Assembly: GCA_032988165.1 (NCBI GenBank)
Contig: JANTQF010000082.1
Span: 61,998 to 125,997 of the forward strand
Source of the DNA: Emmonsiellopsis sp. PD_33
Taxonomy: Eukaryota; Ascomycota; Eurotiomycetes; Onygenales; Ajellomycetaceae
DNA length: 64,000 bases
Direction of reading: 5' to 3'
The position numbers and the translations under genes were made by a program. Positions 12,992-26,273 of the stretch are shown here, one piece after another. The notes beneath the pieces are model-generated. The model saw nothing but the letters and a program-made list of their open reading frames with translations. It did not search any database and had not been told where the DNA came from. The first letter of the stretch is position 1, and the number at the start of each line of letters is the position of its first letter.

Positions 12992-13842
12992 TCAAAGGCA
13001 CTCCCCGGGCAAATCCCCCGCCGTAACAAGGGAGGCTAGCTCGAGATTACCACAGACAACACCCTTCAAAAACGCATCCGCCACCACCTGCGCTCCCTCG
13101 GGACTAGTATGCGTATGGTCATTCGGGAAATAACCCGCAACCGTCTCCAAGCCCGCGGCCTCAAAAACATCCGCCACATACGCTCCATGATCCACATACG
13201 GCACTCCCACATTCCCCGCCGCCAGCTGCGCATATCCCACGAATCTCGATGGCGAATACTCAAAGCTACCCCCCTCCCACGGATTATTCGGCGTCTGGCT
13301 CGAAATGACCACATTGGCGCCTTTGTCCAAGAACAGGCGCGACGCATTTTCCACATATGCCGGGAACGTGAGGACCGTCTCGGCCACGCCGTCGTAGACG
13401 GTCTCGCAGGTCTCCGAGCCCTCGCCGGGACAGCAGCTGCGACCATTGTCGTTGCTGAGGCCGCCGCCGTCGTTGTGGCCGAACTCGATGACGACGTAGT
13501 CGCCCGCCTGGATCAGGTCGGCGATGGCGTCGAAGCGCCCCTCGCGGGTGAAGGAGCGCGCGCTCCGGCCGCCAATGGCGTGGTTGGCGACTTCGATGGA
13601 GACGCTGGATGAGATGTATTGGCCCCAGCCTAGGTGTGCGGTCGTGTTAGTTGTTGTAGAGATATGAAGGAAGCCATCGAGAGTGCGGAAGCGGGGTGTC
13701 GTTTGCTAGGAAATGACTTACCATCAGTGTTGTCCGAACCGCGAGCCATGGTCGAGTCACCGGCAAGGTACAGTACCGCCGCTGCGGCGGTACTGTAATG
13801 GATTGCGTGTAGCACTGGGAGGAAAAATGCTGACCCCTTCAT
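12992..13842 (-). CDS. Secreted rhamnogalacturonan acetylesterase (SGNH/GDSL hydrolase, CE12-like)
   Basis: Extracellular esterase that removes acetyl groups from the rhamnogalacturonan backbone of pectin. CDS is complement(12992..13629,13722..13842), with a 92-bp intron and 252 aa. An N-terminal signal peptide (about 22 residues, ending in an Ala run) precedes the SGNH block I motif YLAGDSTMA with the nucleophilic Ser. The block with the oxyanion Asn is EFGHNDGG, and the C-terminal Asp-His pair lies in NDHTHTSPEGA. The length fits the A. aculeatus RGAE type, with no carbohydrate-binding module. A GCGGGG hexamer at 14142, upstream of the gene, matches a CreA-type site, but the match is weak. 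Family confidence is high; the exact substrate is inferred. Confidence 0.9.
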
Positions 13843-15900
13843 TGTGTTATAGTAGCTAAAGAAAAAGCTTGGGTATTTCTTCTTCGTTCTTCTTGAACAA
13901 TATCTATCCCTTTATCGAACGTTTTTCTCTCCTCATCCCCGCCGAAGCGGGCGATCTTTCCCGACATTTATACATAAAATTCACCCCTATGCAATAATAC
14001 TCCATTGGCCCAAGATCAAGCAGTAACGAGATATATGTCCGGCATGTTATATGGATTTAATATCCCCCCGAAGCACTAACCGAACAGTTTCGGGAGAATA
14101 TGCCTTATCATTCGTGGGGGAAATAGTCAAAACAGAAAGAAAATGCGGGGATAGTTCCTAAACCTATTAACTTCCCTGTGATATATTACTCAGGGGAGGG
14201 GAGGCCTGCATCAGGTATATGTCCAAACTAAACCTATGCATACTATATCGGGTAACGAGCGATATCTGCACAACCACCAACATCGACACCTAGGCATGAA
14301 ATTCGCCTCCGGTTCGGTTAGTAACTAATCCGTAGCCAAATAGATCCTTTTACGTAGCGGGAGAAGAAACATATGTAAACTCACGGTTACACACCCCGAT
14401 CGCCTTTCGTCCGTACTTTGAAACCCGCTCGGTCCGGCCCGGGGGGGAAGATTTCCGCAACCCTCTCGGTGTTGTATATCCCGAAACAGCTCCGCAGATG
14501 GAGAAGGCAAGGTAGACAAACAAGTATTAATGTACCCCTAGGCTAGGAGCACATATCTCGATATATTGGAGAGAAGCCCGAGATGGGGACTACCGGTAGG
14601 CCGGGGGTTGAAACTCGTTCGTTTCAAGACGGTAGAAGGAGATGGATGGGTGGCCGGGATATGTGGGTTTCGGGAGGTTGTATAGCGAGGTTTAAACGGG
14701 TTTGGGGGGGAGGAGGGGCCGAGGATTGATATTAATTGTCTCTAGACATTATGGCTTGGCTTGGCCATTTTCATTTTCCTGTGCTTCGTTTGAGACTGTT
14801 TCTAGTTCGTAGGGTCTTTACAATCAATGTAGTTGTGGAGGAGAAAAGTACATTCAAGTTGCGCTTGGTCTCCTTGGCTCCATCTTTTGTGAACTGGGAG
14901 ATAGGAGAAGTAGGCGATCTATAAGAATGATATAGCATAAAAGACACATCTATCCCACTCAAACGGTAAGAAGCATATTCTGTATGTTCAATTTCAATTC
15001 TGCCACTCGAACAAGACATACATTATTTCTGCTATTATGAATAAGTTTCCATCCTAGAACGCAAACAGGTTCGGGGCTGTTTTATATCATGTCAAATCGT
15101 CAAAGATAGCTTAAAGCCGACCCCCTAAAATCATCCTTTACCCGATTCCAACAGTGAACAGCCTGCATAGGGATAGGTATGTCCATACATATGCATACAT
15201 AAACAGCATAACAATCCAACAAATACTTCTATGACCATCACCAAGTACCAAGCGGAAATATAAAATGACAATGATATCAAATATCCCTTCGTTCTTTCGT
15301 CTATAAAGGATTTTCTCTCTCTGTTGTGTAAACAAACATTTTCCTCTTTTTTTTAAAAAAAAACCGCCAGATCCAGGTACAACAGAAGTGATTCCATGGA
15401 GGGACAGGGACAAAAAATGAAAAAAGGGACAACAAGCATGCGTGTAACCATGCATACCAACCTTCCGCACAGGTAAGAGACGAGAGACAAATACATCATA
15501 ACATTACAAACACAAAAAGCTCATGAGACTTTCTTTCACGCATGATACAGCAGATAAACCGGCATGATGACGAGAGGGGGCCACGTCCCTCGTTAAAATA
15601 GAACACCGTCGCCATGCAAAAGCTGGAAATAGAAATAATAAATCTCACAAAAGGTGTGAGTCGTATAAGTAACCACCCCATATAAACCTAAAACAATTCC
15701 AGAAAATAGAAGTAAGGAAAAAGATAATGCAACTATAGTAGACGATGGCAAGAACCCTGATAAAAACTCCAAGCTAAATGTGCATGATGATGAGCAAAGA
15801 AATGGAACGAGTCCGACACCCTACTAATCGAGGGGTATCAGGTGGTAAAAGAACTCAAAACATAAACGATGATAACGTGACTCTTTACATCGGTGGACGT
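13843..15900. other. Long intergenic region upstream of the acetylesterase and downstream of Chd1
   Basis: About 2.06 kb. The left part is the acetylesterase promoter. The right part (15000-15900) is AT-rich and fits the Chd1 3'UTR and poly(A) region. G-rich tracts occur near 14440 and 14700. No gene or RNA gene is supported; the minus frames at 15138-15681 are short and lack coding character. Confidence 0.5.
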
Positions 15901-18900
15901 CTATTCGCCGCGTTCGGCAGCAACGAGGCGATTGAACATATTTAGAAGCGCTGATCCCGGCGTACCCTTGTTTGGCCAATAGGCTGCAGCATATCCCCTA
16001 TTCGAAACGTGTTAGGATTATTATTACATTGTATTAACGATTAAAAAAATGGGAACAACTTACCATAAGCGCTCCTCCAATGTAGCCGGAGCCTTCTCAC
16101 CCTCCAAAGTGCGCCGGATAAAGTCGCCAATAAGCCGTAGTAAGCGACGAAGTTCTGCTGCCCGGTCCGTCTTGCTGGGGATGTGCTCCTTGGTGACTTG
16201 GGAGACGCGCTTGAGATGCTCCCGGATCGGCCTGAAGACAATCTTCATCATGTCCTCATTGCTGCTAATGCCATTACCGCTATACTCGTTGGTACGACGG
16301 TGGTGTTGGCGTTCTTCCCGCCTTCCCTTCATGCGAGGCCTGTCATGGCTAGCCCTGTGTCCGTCGGCATTTGGGGTGTTGGGGCGGTCAACACTGTCTC
16401 GGTTCCGGTGAGTGCGTGGTCGTACTTTGTCCGAGTCGCGGGGTTTGCGCGGGAGGGAAGGAGAAGGAGATGCAGAAACGCTGGCACTTGTGGGATTTCG
16501 GGAATGCAAGCTACCCTTCTTATTATTACGGTGATGATTTTCAACGGCCCTCTTTGCAGCCATGCTCGTGCCGTTGCTTAATTTGTCCTTCAGGACGGAT
16601 AATAAGTAGTCCGCGCGGCGGACGAGATGGACAGCTCCAGGGGACTTAGTCGAACCTTTACCGCCATTGATGCGCTCAGCCTTGCGGTCAACTCGATGTT
16701 CTTCGAGGAAAAACTTATCCGCAAGAGCGAGGTCAGGATCGTCACGGATCTGGGCCCATGCACCGTAGCCATGTCGAGCAATTCCAACACAGAGCATGCC
16801 ATCCTCGCGAGCACCCCAAGTACAAGTGTAATCAGCTCCTTTCGTTGCTTCTGGGACTCGAAAGCTTTTTGGATCGGAAGCTTCGTTGGTGATATTCCTC
16901 AGAATGCGCATCTCGTTCGGCCTTTCGATGAGGGTCTCAGCGTTGAGACGTTTTACACCTTCGTGGTCAAAGAGAATTGCTTTCCGTTCCTTCTTAGTGA
17001 AGCTCTTCCCCTCACGCTCCAGCGCGTTAAGGCGGACGTTTTCCTCTTTAAGGAGGGCGTGTGCCTTGTCGAGCACAACCTGGAGAGCGGCTTTTACGAC
17101 AGATACATCTCGGCCGACGAGACGGGCCTCCCGTATTATATCTTCCTCACGCTCGTTTATGTCACCATATCGAAGGTACGCGCGAATAAGGTGACGATAT
17201 TCCTTTTCATTAAGCGGTCGGCTCGGGTCAGGGGGAGGTGCAGCATCGGATACATCGTCCGCGTCGATATTGACTTGTTCGCGGGCTCGCCGTTTTGCCT
17301 GGCGCTCCTGGCGGCCATCCTGTGGCTCTTTGCGTTTCCGTGGCTGGCTGCGCTCGATTTCTTGTGCCAGATACTGCTCATGCATCTTGCGATCCTCCTC
17401 TGCTTTAATATTTTCGAGCTCCTCTTTAGGAATAATTTCATCCCAGGTGAGTTCATCCACCTTTACATCGACAAATTGGAAAGCTTTCAAAAACTCTTCT
17501 CCACCGTCTGCTTCCATGCTTTCGGCTTGTTCGGTTTTATGTTCCTCAGCATTTTCCAGGACAGAGTCAATATCAAGTTCCTCGAGTTTCTTCTGGTTCC
17601 CGGACTGTTCGAACATGCGTTGACCACGGCGCTTGAGAATGCGAGATATGTCATCGGACGATGTAGGTTCACTGAGTTGGTGACCAGCACGAGCCATCTT
17701 ATCTTTGAGCTCAGTCGCTTCCTTATCGGTAACGCCCCTTTGGATGGTGATAAATTCCAGAAGCAATTTATTCCGGGCTCTTTCAAGGACCTCTTCTTCA
17801 ACAGTGTCCTTGGAGACAAGGCGATAAACGCTAACAGGCCTCGTTTGTCCGATTCGATGTGCACGTGCCATTGCTTGAAGATCGGCTTGGGGATTCCAAT
17901 CGGAGTCGAAAAGGATAACTGTATCAGCTGTCATCAGGTTAATACCCAGGCCTCCTGCACGAGTGGACAGCAGAAAAGCAAAATCGCTGCTGTCAGGAGC
18001 ATTGAAATGTTCAATGGAAAGACGTCGTGGGGCGGCGGCGATTGTACCGTCGAGCCGTTGATAGGCATAGCCACGGACATCCATATAGTCTGCCAGGATG
18101 TCAAGCATCCGAACCATTTGGCTGAAAATGAGGACTCGATGTCCGTCCTTCCTAAGTTTGGCGAGCAGTTGGTCCAGCAACATCATTTTCCCACTACTAG
18201 TAATGAGAGCTCGCATAGTTTCCTCACGGCTAGTCTTACTCTCCAAAATTCGTGCCTCGGCGTTGGGAAACATGAAGGGATGATTACTAGCTTTCTTAAG
18301 TTCCATCATGATATTCAGAAGCGACTGCTTCTGGCCCTTGCTTCCCTGGTTGAGAGCAGCATAATTCTTGGTGAGGATATTTTTGTAGTACTCCAGCTGA
18401 ATGTCAGACAGTTCGACTCGAATGATCTTTTCTGACTTGGGCGGTAAATCCGTTTCGACCTTCGACTTTGTACGACGCAGCATATATGGTTGAATAGCCT
18501 TGGTCAGTTCTGCTAGCTTCACACTGGCTGCCTCCGAACTCAAATCCATGTCTTCATCGATTTGGATCAGCCCTGGGTTCAGGAAGTCCATCAAGGCAGA
18601 TAGTTCGCCTAGATTGTTTTGAACAGGGGTACCGGTAATTAATAGGCGGCTAGGCGATTTGAATTCAACGAGCTTGGCGTAAAGCTGCGAGTCACGATTC
18701 TTCAGTCGATGAGCTTCGTCAATCGCCATGAATTGCCACTTTATTTGGCTGAGGAAGGTAGCATCAACCAGAACATATTCGTAGGTGGTAAGAAGCACAT
18801 GGAACTTGGGTCGTTTAACATTTCCATCGACCAGAAGTTCATATTCCTTGATGATATTGCGCGAAGCTTCGTTGCCATTGTAAACCACATAGTTCAGATC

Positions 18901-20529
18901 CGGCGTCCAGTTATCAAAAGTTTCGGCCCATGAAGGCATTGTAGATAGGGGGACAACGACGATAAATGGGCCCTGTTGTTGTCTGATATGCCGGAGCCAA
19001 TTGATGAACGCGACCGTCTGGACAGTTTTGCCCAGGCCCATTTCGTCTGCGAGGACCACGTTCCTACCGCGGACCCAATTGTATGCCATGAAGTTAACTC
19101 CCTTTACTTGAAATTCTTTGAGTTGACCGTTCTGCACGAAATCCGGTGTGCCTTTAATAGGTTCAAAGGACGATCGGGTGGCAACGTTAGCTTCCAGCTT
19201 GCTGGATACAGGTGGGTGAGAGCAGCGGTCGAGGTAGCGATCTATTTCCGGCTGGGCAATCTCGCTGATGAGGGCTGCGGATTCCCAAGTACAACAGTCG
19301 TAAAATAGTCGTTTCCATTTTGCGTAGTATTCTGTTTCGCCATCGATCTCGCGAGACCCGATAACACGTTCGACTTGCTTGTAATCCTCGATGGCATCGA
19401 CATCACGTTCACGATCAAGATTCCACTTTTCTTTTTCTTCAGGTACGATATCAGGGTCCCTCATGTACTGTATCGATAGGTTTAGCACCTTACGAACATA
19501 GTTGTCTAGGCGCCGCACGCTCCTACATCCAGCGAGGCTTTCCACCGTTTCCCAAGTAGCATGATAGTGCGACTTCCCCTGCCATTTTATGTAGAACTCG
19601 CAGTCGTGACGGCCTAGGTCGGACCGGGTGACATCAACGCCCTCTTTGAACCTATGATTGAGCACGACGTCGATGGCTGGGATGGACTCGTCGACTGGGA
19701 CGGCCCAATCGCCGGGCGTCATCATTTCAGAGTCTTCCTCGAAATCATCACCATCATCCTCATTATAGTTCGATACTCTATTAGCACGCCTCGTCGAGAA
19801 CCGAATCTCCGCATGGGTGGGTATTAGGCTGTCAGCAGATTGGGCTAATCGCCGGCGTTTAGCTTTCGAGGTCCGGTTGCGCGAGGTTTGATAAACGTCG
19901 CTCGAGGAATCAGATTCAGAATCTATGGATTGGGATAGGGATGGACGTTTAGACGACGGGACGGGGGTTCTTCGTCTTCGTTTCGGGGGAGGCGCAACAG
20001 CATCAGAGTCGGAATCGGAGGTGGTCTGAATGGTTTGGCGGCTGGGTCTCGCACGGCCACTTCTTCGCAGTCCGTAGAGACTTGGGTTGTTCCGTATGAA
20101 GTCATCTTCATCAATAGGCGACTTGCGCTTCGTTCCCCGTTTCGAGTCCTGATTCGAGGAGTGGTCTGAGGGGGAGGGGGCGTGGGCGTCGGACGCGTCG
20201 TCCACGAGCGAATCGGCATCATCGACACCCATAGAGTCTTCAGCAGCTGGAGAGCCTTGACCGTTGGCATCTCCTTCATCGTCGGAAGAGTCAGAACTCA
20301 TCTCCGCATTAAATTCCTCCGCATCGTCGGACTCCGCATCCCCGCGTTGATCGTGATCTGCATCTTCGTCGGAAGCATTTCCCTCGTCAGCAGACTGTGC
20401 TGACGATACGCTGGCGTTTTCCGACGCTTGTATGGAATCGTTCTCATCTATATCATCGACCTCGTTCACGAGCGGCGAGTGGTGGCCATTGGTCAAAGCG
20501 GAGGGTATCGAGGCAGATGGGAGCACCAT
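15901..20529 (-). CDS. chd1: Chromodomain helicase DNA-binding protein Chd1 (SNF2-family remodeller)
   Basis: ATP-dependent nucleosome-spacing remodeller of 1,520 aa. CDS is complement(15901..15997,16064..20529); the 66-bp intron near the 3' end restores a C-terminus ending VAAERGE. The first ~270 residues are acidic and Ser-rich with basic patches. Tandem chromodomains follow (about 285-345 and 375-435, with FYIKWQGKSHYHATWE and YYAKWKRLFYDCCTWE). The SNF2 ATPase has DEMGLGKT near 495, DEAH near 604 and a helicase-C lobe ending in QAMARAHRIGQ. The DNA-binding SANT/SLIDE-like region includes YRHLIRAYLRYGDINEREE. The last ~100 residues match the C-terminal CHCT/DUF4208 domain. The open frame extends to 20673, but an acceptor-like TTCCATAG sits just before ATG 20529, which I choose, implying a 5'UTR intron. 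Confidence 0.94.
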
Positions 20530-21919
20530 GCTAGTGGCTATGGAAGAAAGGTCAGCATTGAAGCGCGATTGTAGCTCAAAACGCACACAGAAGCACAAGG
20601 CAGGATAGGCGAGGTATATGCGACTGCAGATAGAGCTTGTAGAAGCTCTATACATGCTAGATGGAGGCACCAAGCATAGATTTGATGGAGCGGATGGCTT
20701 TTATAGATGGATCGATGGAGCAAGGATGGGAGAGCCGATGGCATGTAGTAGAGCCACGGGCACGAAACAGACGGGCGCGAAATCGACAGAGCAGTGACGG
20801 CGGCATCGAGTTCACCGTGCAAACAAGCAGCAGGAGGCACTCAGGGCCACAGCCAAGGGTGTCGAAGCAGCAGAGGGTGGGTCGGGGAGGGAGGAAGAGG
20901 TACACAGGCGCCGCGCAGAGCCAGGGTTTTAGTGGGCGAGCAAGGGACAGGACAGCACTTACGATCCATAGCTTGGTGGCCCCGAGGCAGAAGACAGCGC
21001 GGAGCAGCAAAACACAGCCCGAAAGAGCGAGGGCGGGGGGGGCGGGGGGGTGGTGTGGGCGAGCGCGGTGTCTGGAGGTTGGCAGACGGAGTTTTGGAGG
21101 AGGAGAAGAGGTTGAGCGAGCGGCGGATGGTTGGAGGTTGCAGCCCGTCCGCATGCGGTTTAGCGGCCCTGCTGCCCGCCGCCTAGGCTGCTTGCGGCCT
21201 AGCGTGCAGCCGTAAGCGACGGCCGCGACAGGCGGACAAAGACGCCGCGGGTCACGTGGACCGCAGCTGATTGGCGCACTGCCGCCAAGGTGAATAAGCA
21301 CACCACGTGACATAACCTGCCGGATAGGGCTAGCCTCCTGAAAAATACACAATACGGCATCAATACGCCCTGTTACGCCCTCGCCAGCAACTCTCCGCGC
21401 GCAAACCGCCCATCTGCTGCTCCACGGCGGTTGGAGCAGGGCGCCATGTAGACTGGGAAGACGGCCGTCAGAGGCCCCGGAAATACCTGTCGAGCGCAAA
21501 ACTGCTGCAAACCAGACCCTGTACGGATTTATTAGCAGCCTGGGGGCGGCTGTTCTGCAACCCTCGGCAGTAAGAACCTCCACAATTAGCCCTGACCAAT
21601 TCTGGCTCTGCGTATTGGCCCGTAACCGTGTATTCTGCCTGCAGGTTTGGTGACAGCGAATATCGATCCATCCCACTCTCCTGATCCCACAATTCTTTTG
21701 CTTCACTGCGCTCCTCTCCCGTCCCTTGCTCTGCTCCGTTCGATTTCGCGCGGTTTTCTCTTTCTCCATATACGTCTCCTGTGCTCTGACCTCTCCGTGA
21801 GGCTTAGCCTATTTTTCCTGGCTTTTCGCCGCTCTCCCGACCCCCAGCGGTGCGAATAGACCGCCTATACACACCATTGCCCTCACCACACAACACTTGC
21901 CAGATTCACCACCGCAACC
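20530..21919. promoter_or_regulatory. Divergent promoter region shared by Chd1 (-) and Rli1 (+)
   Basis: 1,390 bp, GC-rich between 20750 and 21250 and pyrimidine-rich just before the Rli1 start. It carries long open frames on the minus strand (20657-21769), which I attribute to composition or 5'UTR. A likely Chd1 5'UTR intron lies at its left edge. Confidence 0.5.
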
Positions 21920-24214
21920 ATGTCTGACAAGCTCACCAGGTAGAAATCCAGCAGCGGGTCTCAGTTTCATCCATTCACTAACCATTCTCTATAGAATCGC
22001 CATTGTCAACAGCGACAAGGTGCGCTATACCGCTACCCCGCTATGCCCCTCAATTTTATACATGCACCAAAGATTGCGAGTGAATACCACAACCCGCCGC
22101 TAACAACAGTAACCCGTTCTCTATACAGTGCAAACCCAAGGTAAATTTCCCTCGCACTCGTGATCTGCTCCCCTTTGCGCATTCCCAGAGTTATGACGTC
22201 AAACTAATCTCCTCTCTAGAAATGTCGTCAGGAGTGTAAAAAATCTTGCCCGGTAGTGCGCACTGGCAAGCTCTGCATCGAAGTCACCCCAGAGTCGAAG
22301 ATTGCCTTCATCTCCGAACGTCTATGTATAGGATGTGGTATCTGCCCGAAAAAGTGCCCCTTCGGCGCCATCCACATCATCAACTTGCCCACCAATCTCG
22401 AGACTCAGGTCACCCACCGATATTCGGCAAACAGCTTCAAACTGCACAGGCTTCCTATGCCCCGTCCAGGACAAGTCTTGGGTCTGGTCGGAACCAACGG
22501 TATCGGCAAGAGTACCGCGCTCAAGATTCTCAGCGGAAAGTTGAAGCCTAACTTGGGTCGATATGATAACCCCCCTGACTGGGAGGAAATTTTGAAGTAC
22601 TTCCGTGGCTCTGAGTTGCAGAGTGAGTGGATCACAGAATGTCCTTTGTCATTCTTTGTGTATTTACTAATATTTCTCTCTAGACTACTTCACCAAGGTC
22701 CTGGAAGATGACCTAAAAGCCGTCGTCAAGCCCCAGTATGTGGATCAGATCCCTAGAGCTGTCAAAGGACCAGTCAAGGAAGTGGAGCCCCTTATCAAAG
22801 CACGCTCCCAGATGGGCAACATGGAGCACATCATGGAAGCTCTTGGTATGTAGTGTCTTTGTTACCAATACCGTATGATTCTTGCTAATGTGGTTCACAG
22901 AACTTAACCAAGTTCGGGACAGAGATATTGGTCTCCTTTCTGGTGGAGAACTTCAGCGATTTGCTATCGCCCTTGTTTGCGTTCAACAGGCAGATGTGTA
23001 CGTATCTACCTCTTGAACGTGTCTTTGTGGTTTACCAAAAGCTTACTTGAACAGGTACATGTTTGATGAACCATCATCCTACCTGGATGTCAAACAGCGT
23101 CTCAGCGCTGCCCGTATTATTCGGGAACTTCTCCGACCAGATGATTATGTCATTGTAGTTGAGCACGATTTGTCTGTCCTTGACTATCTGTCTGATTTCA
23201 TCTGTGTGCTTTACGGTCGCCCCGCTGTCTATGGTGTTGTTACCCTACCCTCATCCGTTCGTGAGGGTATCAACATCTTCTTGGACGGTCACATCCCCAC
23301 GGAGAACTTGCGATTCCGTGAGGAGTCCCTGACTTTCCGCATTGCAGAGGCCGGAGACGACTTCATCGTTGACGACAAGGCACGAGCTTTTGGTTACCCA
23401 AAAATGGAGAAGACTCTGGGCAACTTCCACCTTTCGATTGAATCTGGTCGATTTACTGACTCGGAAATCATCGTCATGATGGGTGAGAACGGAACTGGAA
23501 AGACCACCTTCTGTAAGATGCTTGCTGGTGCAGAGAAGCCTGATGGAGGCAGATCTGTTCCTCCCATGAACATCAGTATGAAGCCTCAGAAGATCACACC
23601 CAAATTCCAAGGCACTGTCCGCCAGCTCTTCTTCAAGCGCATCAAGGCTGCCTTCCTATCTCCTCAATTCCAGACTGATGTCTACAAGCCTCTCAAGCTC
23701 GATGACTTCATTGACCAGGAAGTCCAGAACCTCTCTGGTGGTGAATTGCAGCGTGTTGCCATCGTCCTGGCCCTTGGTATCCCAGCTGATATCTATCTGA
23801 TTGATGAGCCCAGTGCCTACCTGGACTCCGAGCAGCGTATTGTCGCCGCTCGTGTGATCAAGCGATTCATCATGCATACCAAGAAGACTGCCTTCATTGT
23901 TGAGCACGATTTCATCATGGCCACCTACCTCGCCGACCGCGTCATCGTGTTCGACGGCAAGCCATCTGTCGATGCCAGAGCCAACACCCCTGAGTCTCTC
24001 TTGACTGGTTGCAACAAGTTCTTGGAGAACCTGGACGTCACCTTCCGCCGTGATCCAAACAGCTACCGACCACGTATCAACAAGTACAACAGTCAGTTGG
24101 ACCAGGAACAGAAGTTGAATGGAAATTACGTAAGTTACCAACCGCTCCCTATATATGTAAATAGTTACAGTTGCTGATTATCCCATCTAGTTCTTCCTGG
24201 AAGATGAGAGTTGA
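21920..24214 (+). CDS. rli1: Rli1/ABCE1, iron-sulfur ABC ATPase for ribosome recycling
   Basis: Essential cytosolic ATPase that splits ribosomes after termination. Eight exons: join(21920..21939,21995..22019,22129..22140,22220..22622,22684..22845,22901..22997,23055..24129,24191..24214), 605 aa. The N-terminus holds two ferredoxin-like clusters (first CKPKKCRQECKKSCP, second CIGCGICPKKCP). ABC domain 1 has GTNGIGKST and LSGGELQR; ABC domain 2 has GENGTGKTT and LSGGELQR; H-loops lie in VEHDLSVLDY and VEHDFIMATY. The first three coding exons are only 20, 25 and 12 nt. The 12-nt exon encodes CKPK, including the first cluster cysteine. The last exon encodes only FFLEDES. Confidence 0.95.
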
Positions 24215-25966
24215 ATAGGGCATCCCACGCCACCACGAGCGGGACGCTCCACCGCATAAGAAGCGACGATTGGGTAAAAATGGCGTTATCAATAATGTAG
24301 CATTTTCTGGCGTTGGTAACAAAGGCGCTGGAGGCGGCGGCCGAAAAAGGCGGAGGAGGAGCGGGGGGCAGGAAGACGATGAGTCTTCGGCTGGTGAAGA
24401 TGATGACGAGGATAACATCCGAGCCTGGCGCCGCTTGTGTCGTGTCGACAGTCTAATATTCCTCCTCATGGAATAGCTGTCGATGTACCCGTTTCTCTCA
24501 TCGAACCAACCCCGCTCTCTGTCTGTACAGCCAGCCTCGTACCGTCGTCCTCCTCTTTCCCCACTTTCAAAAGCCAGTGCGCCCACAGCAATTCTTTTTT
24601 TGTCTTTAGACTTTGGATTCTCCCTTTTACGAATGGGATATGTACGGCGCACATTTATATACATCGTTTTCAAAAAGCTGGGCCATTGGGGGATTATCTA
24701 TCACGTTGCGAGGTTGAGCATCGGTATACTACATACCAATGATGGACGAAATAAAAGGGTTCTGGGTTAGAAACGGGGACTCCTCGTCGAAGTTTTTCAA
24801 TGAGCATGAACAATATGGATGACGGCAAAGACCGACAGACAGGCAAAAGAAAGGCTGGCTAGCGACTGGCTGATGGATACAAGAAGACGGAAGACATGCG
24901 CTCCTTATGAAGCTGCGCAGAGACGCCCATCCTTTTTACCCAATCAGCTCGCATTTGCCCTTTTCTTAATCAAATGGGTTTTCTTTTTCCTGTTTTCCTT
25001 TTCATGTTCTTTGTGTTATCCTGTTTCATTCCGTGTTTGTTGGCTGTTGCTTTCTTTCAAATTGTCCGTCTCAAAATCCCCCACGGTTTGCTTTCCCTTG
25101 AACGAACCTCTTTCACACAAAGATGAGATCAGGTCTTTAATGGAAGCGGAAGTCAATGGCCATGCATGTTTGAGATGGCCCACTTCCTCTCCCTCCCCCG
25201 TCGCCATAGGGTCATACCGAAAGAAAAATAACCCTTCGACACATCCTCGGAACAAAACAGACACCGTCAAAGGATCCGAGGCGAGTGAGGCAATGGGGAG
25301 GAGCAGCAGCACAAGCTTCCACTGTAACCAACCAGTTCAAGCACCCATTTCATCAAATTGATTCCCAACACACAAGCCCTCTTTAACTCCGTCATCCCCA
25401 GTCATTCGTTTTTAGATATAAATATTTATCACAATCTAGCTAGGAAAATTGAAAATGCAAAAATGCAAGAAGAAGGGAGAAGTGTGTTCTTTTTCTTAAA
25501 CGAATAAAAAAAAAATCCATTGGATAACTATTTTCCATCCATCCCCTATCCCGATTCCAAGAATTTATATCCATTACATTTCCAACCCTAACTTACCCAC
25601 CCAACCATCTCAGAGCTCTAGTATATACAGCAACCCAACTAATCTCTTCACCTCAAAACTCTAAGTGTTAATCGATGGCCCTCTATAGTCTATAGATGGT
25701 TAGGATAAGAAAGCTAACACCATCCAATTTCGCGGGTTTCCAACTATCCCGAGCAACCCTCCTTCATCTCTCTCACCACCTAGAAAGCCTAGCATGTATG
25801 AGTGAATGCATACATAATTATCTAGTTATCCCACAGGTATAACTAATCAATAGAGGGATTATAATAAATCATGGCGAAGAAAGTGCCTGTTCTGGTATAA
25901 GTGGTTAGGTTAGTTAGGCAAATGAATGGCCTTGCTAGCCAGCTGGTTAGTAACTTGGTATGCAAA

Positions 25967-26009
<43 letters not shown>

Positions 26010-26273
26010 CAGAGAAACATGAAGTTATTTAATTAACTAATAAAGTAGCAAGCAAAATAGCCAAAAAAAAAAAACAGCCAACATAGCTCTACTTCGCTTC
26101 GCTTCATCACAGAAGCAAAACAAAGCAAAAGATCAGAAAGCAAGTTGCTTCGCTGCCTGCCGCCTATCATAACTAACTAAACGAGAAGAGCAACGAAAAA
26201 GAAGGCAAAAAAGTAAAAAAAAAACACACTAATTTCACAAAAATATCTCTCACCCACCAAATATATCCCCCCT
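24215..26273. other. Convergent intergenic region between Rli1 and Prp40
   Basis: About 2.06 kb. Just past Rli1 it is GC-richer and open in short frames on both strands (24149-24673). From 25380 on it is AT-rich with a large purine microsatellite and A-runs. This fits two long 3'UTRs. I support no gene here. Confidence 0.5.
25963..26011 (+). repeat. (GAAA)n / (GA)n microsatellite
   Basis: A run of AAAGAAAG units followed by a GA dinucleotide run, in the 3' region between Rli1 and Prp40. Purely simple sequence. Confidence 0.85.

Noticed and set aside
16627..18435. A 602-codon plus-strand frame antisense to Chd1
   Set aside because: It is the complement of the Chd1 ATPase and C-terminal coding sequence; its composition follows from that.
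20657..21769. A 370-codon ATG-initiated open frame on the minus strand between Chd1 and Rli1
   Set aside because: It is Arg/Pro/Ser/Cys-rich with no recognisable domain, lies in a GC-rich divergent promoter, and runs through the probable Chd1 5'UTR and its intron. It looks compositional.
24149..24673. A minus-strand frame of 174 codons downstream of Rli1
   Set aside because: It overlaps the last Rli1 exon and the expected 3'UTR, with low-complexity Ser/Pro content and no family signal.
25963..26011. Purine microsatellite considered as a possible CRISPR or transposon end
   Set aside because: It is a plain GAAA/GA run with no spacers, terminal repeats or target-site duplication.
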